This document shows, piece by piece, positions 61,133 through 64,000 of a DNA stretch of 64,000 bases (position 1 is the stretch's first letter; each line of letters begins with the position of its first letter). The notes beneath the pieces are model-generated. The model was given only the letters and a program-made list of their open reading frames with translations, ran no database searches and was not told where the DNA came from. Where the stretch lies: assembly GCF_001877785.1 (NCBI RefSeq), contig NZ_MINN01000150.1:62001-126000 (forward strand), read 5' to 3'. Both the position numbers and the translations under genes were made by a program. The DNA is from Rossellomorea aquimaris (GTDB lineage: Bacteria; Bacillota; Bacilli; Bacillales; Bacillaceae_B).

Positions 61133-62482
61133 CTACCTCACAACGGAAGCCGAGACAGCTTCTTTGAAGATGGAGAAGACTTCATCCAATTGCTCCCCAG
61201 TAATGATGAGCGGAGGAAGGAATCGGACGACTGCCCCGTGTCTGCCCCCCACTTCAAGGATCAATCCTCGTTTGAAGCACTCCTGCTGGATACGGCTTGC
61301 AAGCTCAGGGTTTGCCGGGTGGCTTTTCGATGTTGACTGCGGGAGGGACGGGTCCACCATTTCTGCTCCGATCATCAAGCCCCTTCCTCTCACGTCCCCG
61401 ATTTCAGGAAATTCGCTTTGAAGTCCGGATAACGACTGGAGGAGCCTTTGTCCCATTTTGTCTGCATGCTGAACAAGGTCATTTTCCTTGATATATTTCA
61501 ATGTTGCCGTACCCGCTGCCATTGCCATCTGGTTGCCGCGGAACGTACCGATATGCGCTCCCGGCTCCCAGCAGTCGAGATCCTTGTCATATACGACAAC
61601 GGACAGCGGCAGACTGCCCCCGATTGCCTTCGAGAGGACAAATACATCCGGTACGATTCCGGCATGCTCGAATGAGAACAGCTTTCCTGTACGTCCTATT
61701 CCAGTCTGTACTTCGTCAATGATCAACGGGATGCCGCGTTCTTCCGTGATCCGTCTCATTTTCTGCAGCCACTCGATCGGTGCCGGTATAGAACCACCTT
61801 CACCCTGGACGGTCTCGAAGATCATCGCAGCCGGCGGCAGGATCCCGCTTTCAGGATCATCCAACAGGTTCTCGATATAGCGTGCCGAGATACGGTGGCT
61901 CTCTTCTCCCCCTACCCCGAACGGACAGCGGTATGTATATGGGTAGGGCAGGAAATGAGTGTCAGGCATGAGGCCGCCGACTTTCTTCTTCGGACCCAGG
62001 TTTCCTGAGATCGCCATCGTTCCGTGCGTTGCACCATGATATCCCCCTTGGAAGGTCAGGATGCTCTGTCTTCCGGTTGCCGTTTTGACCAATTTCAATG
62101 CTGCTTCGATGGCATCTCCACCGGTCGGCCCGCAAAATTGCACTTTTGCACGGTCCCGGAACCCTTCGGGCAAAGAAGCAAATAGCTCGTTAACGAATTC
62201 TTCTTTCACTGGCGTGGTCAAATCTAAAGTATGTAAAGGGCGTTTATCGCGGATTACCTGCTCCATGGCTTCGACCACTGCAGGATGATTATGCCCTAAC
62301 GCCAATGTGCCGGCCCCTGCCAGGCAGTCGTAATACTTCTTTCCTTCCATATCGGTAACATGGATCCCCTCGGCCTCGCTGATGGCAAGAGGAATCCTTC
62401 TCGGATAGGATCTTGCATTGGATTCGCGTTTCTCCTGCTGGCTTAGTAATTCTTTATTTGAAGTCAATGTTTGAACTGTCAT
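61133..62482 (-). CDS. rhbA: Diaminobutyrate-2-oxoglutarate aminotransferase
   Basis: 449 residues of class III PLP aminotransferases. CLAGAGTLALGHNHP, FCGPTGGDAIEAALKLVK, IIDEVQTGIGRTGKLF and VLSKAIGG with the PLP lysine. It would convert aspartate semialdehyde plus glutamate to 2,4-diaminobutyrate. First gene of the cluster, with a Fur-box promoter. A role as EctB is excluded by the context. Confidence 0.94.
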   Translation of the reverse strand: MTVQTLTSNKELLSQQEKRESNARSYPRRIPLAISEAEGIHVTDMEGKKYYDCLAGAGTLALGHNHPAVVEAMEQVIRDKRPLHTLDLTTPVKEEFVNELFASLPEGFRDRAKVQFCGPTGGDAIEAALKLVKTATGRQSILTFQGGYHGATHGTMAISGNLGPKKKVGGLMPDTHFLPYPYTYRCPFGVGGEESHRISARYIENLLDDPESGILPPAAMIFETVQGEGGSIPAPIEWLQKMRRITEERGIPLIIDEVQTGIGRTGKLFSFEHAGIVPDVFVLSKAIGGSLPLSVVVYDKDLDCWEPGAHIGTFRGNQMAMAAGTATLKYIKENDLVQHADKMGQRLLQSLSGLQSEFPEIGDVRGRGLMIGAEMVDPSLPQSTSKSHPANPELASRIQQECFKRGLILEVGGRHGAVVRFLPPLIITGEQLDEVFSIFKEAVSASVVR

Positions 62483-62528
62483 TCGTTATCATCCTTTCAC
62501 TGATTGTTTCCGTTTTGCTTTCAACGTC

Positions 62529-62558
62529 ATAGTAATTGATAATGATTATCAATGTCAA
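62529..62558 (-). promoter_or_regulatory. SigA promoter with a perfect Fur box in its spacer
   Basis: On the minus strand TTGACA (62553-62558), an 18-base spacer that is TTGATAATCATTATCAAT (the 7-1-7 Fur box is 62537-62551 with no mismatch) and TACTAT (62529-62534). Fur would block polymerase. The rhbA-like gene starts 47 bp downstream. Confidence 0.92.
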
Positions 62559-62802
62559 CAATAATTGAAAACTGTTCTCAGTTAAAACAGGATAAATACT
62601 ACTTTTGGCAGGGGATGTTAATTGGTTTTGTTTGATGCGGGAAAAGCTTTGGTGGTATTGGGGTTCGAGCATCCTTCACAGCAGTTCATCCAACCTTGGA
62701 TTCCCTGTTTTGAAAACATTCCCGACTTTCGTAAAAAAGGAGGTTTGGACTAGATGGAAATGAGAACGGCCGGTGATTCGGAAGGTGCTCATTCTCAATA
62801 AA
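62559..62802. other. Intergenic region with two tiny open frames
   Basis: On the plus strand 62635-62763 encodes 42 residues (MREKLWWYWGSS...) and, behind a strong AAAAAGGAGG, 62754-62801 encodes 15 residues (MEMRTAGDSEGAHSQ). The latter is followed by a terminator. Neither is like anything I know. It may be the end of a decayed gene. Confidence 0.3.
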
Positions 62803-62834
62803 AAAACCCAACCGCACTAAGGCGATTGGGTTTA
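62803..62834. terminator. Terminator of glpT, also facing the tiny frames
   Basis: AAACCCAACCGC and GCGATTGGGTTT stem with A and T runs. Confidence 0.85.
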
Positions 62835-62850
62835 TAAACTACTCTAAAAA

Positions 62851-64000
62851 TTAGTGCCCTTTGACAACTTCCTGTCCGCGCACATTCCATGTGAATGCAA
62901 AGAGGATGGTTGCGAGTACACATGAACCGACAAGGAGCATGAATCCTGCATCCCAGCCTGCTCCCTCTACGATGAAGCCCATCAGAGCATTGGCCATGAC
63001 CGCTCCTCCAAGGTATCCGAACAGACCTGTAAGACCCGCAGCGGTACCGGCTGCTTTCTTAGGTACATAATCAAGCGCCTGAAGACCGATCAGCATGACA
63101 GGTCCATAGATAAGGAAGCCGATTGCAATCAATGCAATGTTATCGATCATTGGGTTTCCTGCAGGGTTCAGCCAGTAAATCACAACGGCGATCAATACAC
63201 CCAGCATGAAGACGAATCCGGCAGGGCCGCGGCGGCCTTTGAAGAACTTATCTGACAAATACCCGCACAGAAGCGTCCCCGGAATACCGGCCCACTCATA
63301 AAGGAAATAGGCTACACTTGATGCTTCCATATCGAATCCTTTTTCTTCGCTCAAATAAGTCGGTGCCCAGTCAAGTACTCCGTAACGGACGAAATACACG
63401 AAAATATTGGCCACAGCAATGACCCAGACCCACTTATTATTCAGGACATATTTAAAAAGGATTTCCTTTGTTGTTAATTCAGTTTCAAGAGTGACTTTCG
63501 ATTTAGTAGGATAGTCATCGCGATACTCTTCGATCGGTGGAAGTCCGACTGATTGCGGGGTATCACGCATTAGGATGAATGCAATCACTGCGATAACCAG
63601 GGCAACGAGTGCAGGAAGAATGAAGACACCCTCGTATCCTGAATAAACTGCCCCAAAATAAGTGCCTACGATTGATACTCCACCTATCGCAAGTGGAGCC
63701 ATCAACCCGCCGCCGACGTTATGGGCGACGTTCCAGATGGCCGTCTTCCCTCCACGCTCACTGACACTGAACCAGTGGACGAGTGTACGGCCTGACGGCG
63801 GCCAGCCCATCCCCTGTACCCAGCCGTTTAAAAACAGCATCACAAACATGATGGTAACAGATGAAGTAAAGAATGGTATTAATCCCATAGCCAAGCTTAT
63901 GATTGCTGATAATACGAGTCCCGCGGTCAGGAAATACCTGGCGTTACTCCTGTCCGATACGGTCCCCATTACGAATTTACTGATTCCGTATGCAATGGAA
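62851..64000 (-). CDS. glpT: Glycerol-3-phosphate transporter (MFS), N-terminus beyond window
   Basis: 383 residues seen; the frame stays open to base 64000 ([17 protein letters not shown] at the edge), so the first 60 or so residues are missing. [20 protein letters not shown] and [16 protein letters not shown] are typical of GlpT/OPA-family phosphate antiporters. It exchanges glycerol-3-phosphate for phosphate. The glpQ gene or regulator is not visible in the window. Confidence 0.92.
   Translation of the reverse strand, partial: SIAYGISKFVMGTVSDRSNARYFLTAGLVLSAIISLAMGLIPFFTSSVTIMFVMLFLNGWVQGMGWPPSGRTLVHWFSVSERGGKTAIWNVAHNVGGGLMAPLAIGGVSIVGTYFGAVYSGYEGVFILPALVALVIAVIAFILMRDTPQSVGLPPIEEYRDDYPTKSKVTLETELTTKEILFKYVLNNKWVWVIAVANIFVYFVRYGVLDWAPTYLSEEKGFDMEASSVAYFLYEWAGIPGTLLCGYLSDKFFKGRRGPAGFVFMLGVLIAVVIYWLNPAGNPMIDNIALIAIGFLIYGPVMLIGLQALDYVPKKAAGTAAGLTGLFGYLGGAVMANALMGFIVEGAGWDAGFMLLVGSCVLATILFAFTWNVRGQEVVKGH

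Noticed and set aside
61133..62482. Ectoine pathway (EctB) reading of the aminotransferase
   Set aside because: No ectA or ectC is near; decarboxylase and siderophore genes follow directly, so diaminobutyrate goes to diaminopropane.

Overview
The window looks like a chromosomal segment of a spore-forming member of the Bacillaceae (low-GC Firmicutes, moderate GC). Reasons: near-continuous synteny with the Bacillus subtilis yusA-yusN/yusU-yusV region, AGGAGG-type ribosome binding sites, a SAM (S-box) riboswitch, spore coat, spore germination and small acid-soluble spore protein genes, and Fur, FadR, CcpA and PhoP-type sites of the Bacillus kind. The genus is not decidable from the sequence alone; Rossellomorea or a relative is a guess. 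No rRNA, tRNA, CRISPR array, transposase or prophage was seen.

Layout. 0-13.5 kb: methionine ABC transporter (metNPQ, minus strand) under a SAM riboswitch, then yusD, yusE, yusF, yusG, gcvH, yusI, an inserted ArsR/short-chain-dehydrogenase pair, and the fadN-fadA-fadE beta-oxidation operon with a FadR operator. 13.5-21 kb: an insertion relative to B. subtilis (YuzL-like, YczE-like, two DUF421 proteins, a bile-acid:sodium-symporter homologue, a CPA-type antiporter), then proline dehydrogenase with a cre site and two CotF-type coat genes. 21.7-26.9 kb: a hydroxamate-siderophore uptake locus (two FecCD permeases, YusV ATPase, FhuF-like reductase, YusU; divergent lipoprotein) with two Fur boxes. 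27.4-31.1 kb: a gerA-type germinant receptor operon. 31.5-53 kb: mixed metabolic, stress and spore genes, including an alkaline phosphatase with a Pho box, tandem KGG-repeat genes, an acyl-CoA synthetase, a DEAD-box helicase, Ohr, a CatE/HxlR pair and a NERD-domain gene broken by one stop codon. 53-62.6 kb: six genes in rhbABCDEF order for a citrate-dihydroxamate (schizokinen-type) siderophore behind a promoter whose spacer is a perfect Fur box, followed by an aspartokinase. The window ends inside glpT.

How it fits together: the synthesis cluster needs aspartate semialdehyde to make 2,4-diaminobutyrate and 1,3-diaminopropane; the aspartokinase lies just downstream in the same direction, and the matching import and iron-release system is about 30 kb away, also behind Fur boxes. 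Fatty-acid degradation genes are gathered in two places.

The least explained content is intergenic. (i) A modular repeat family in five copies (about 4.8, 9.6, 27.1, 31.3 and 55.5 kb), with an inner hairpin module that sits in opposite relative orientation in different copies and, in two copies, an outer frame shared as well. (ii) Five short arrays of imperfect repeats with a period of 20-21 bp (14.0, 21.5, 40.7, 50.4, 55.7 kb), each with its own motif but the same periodicity.
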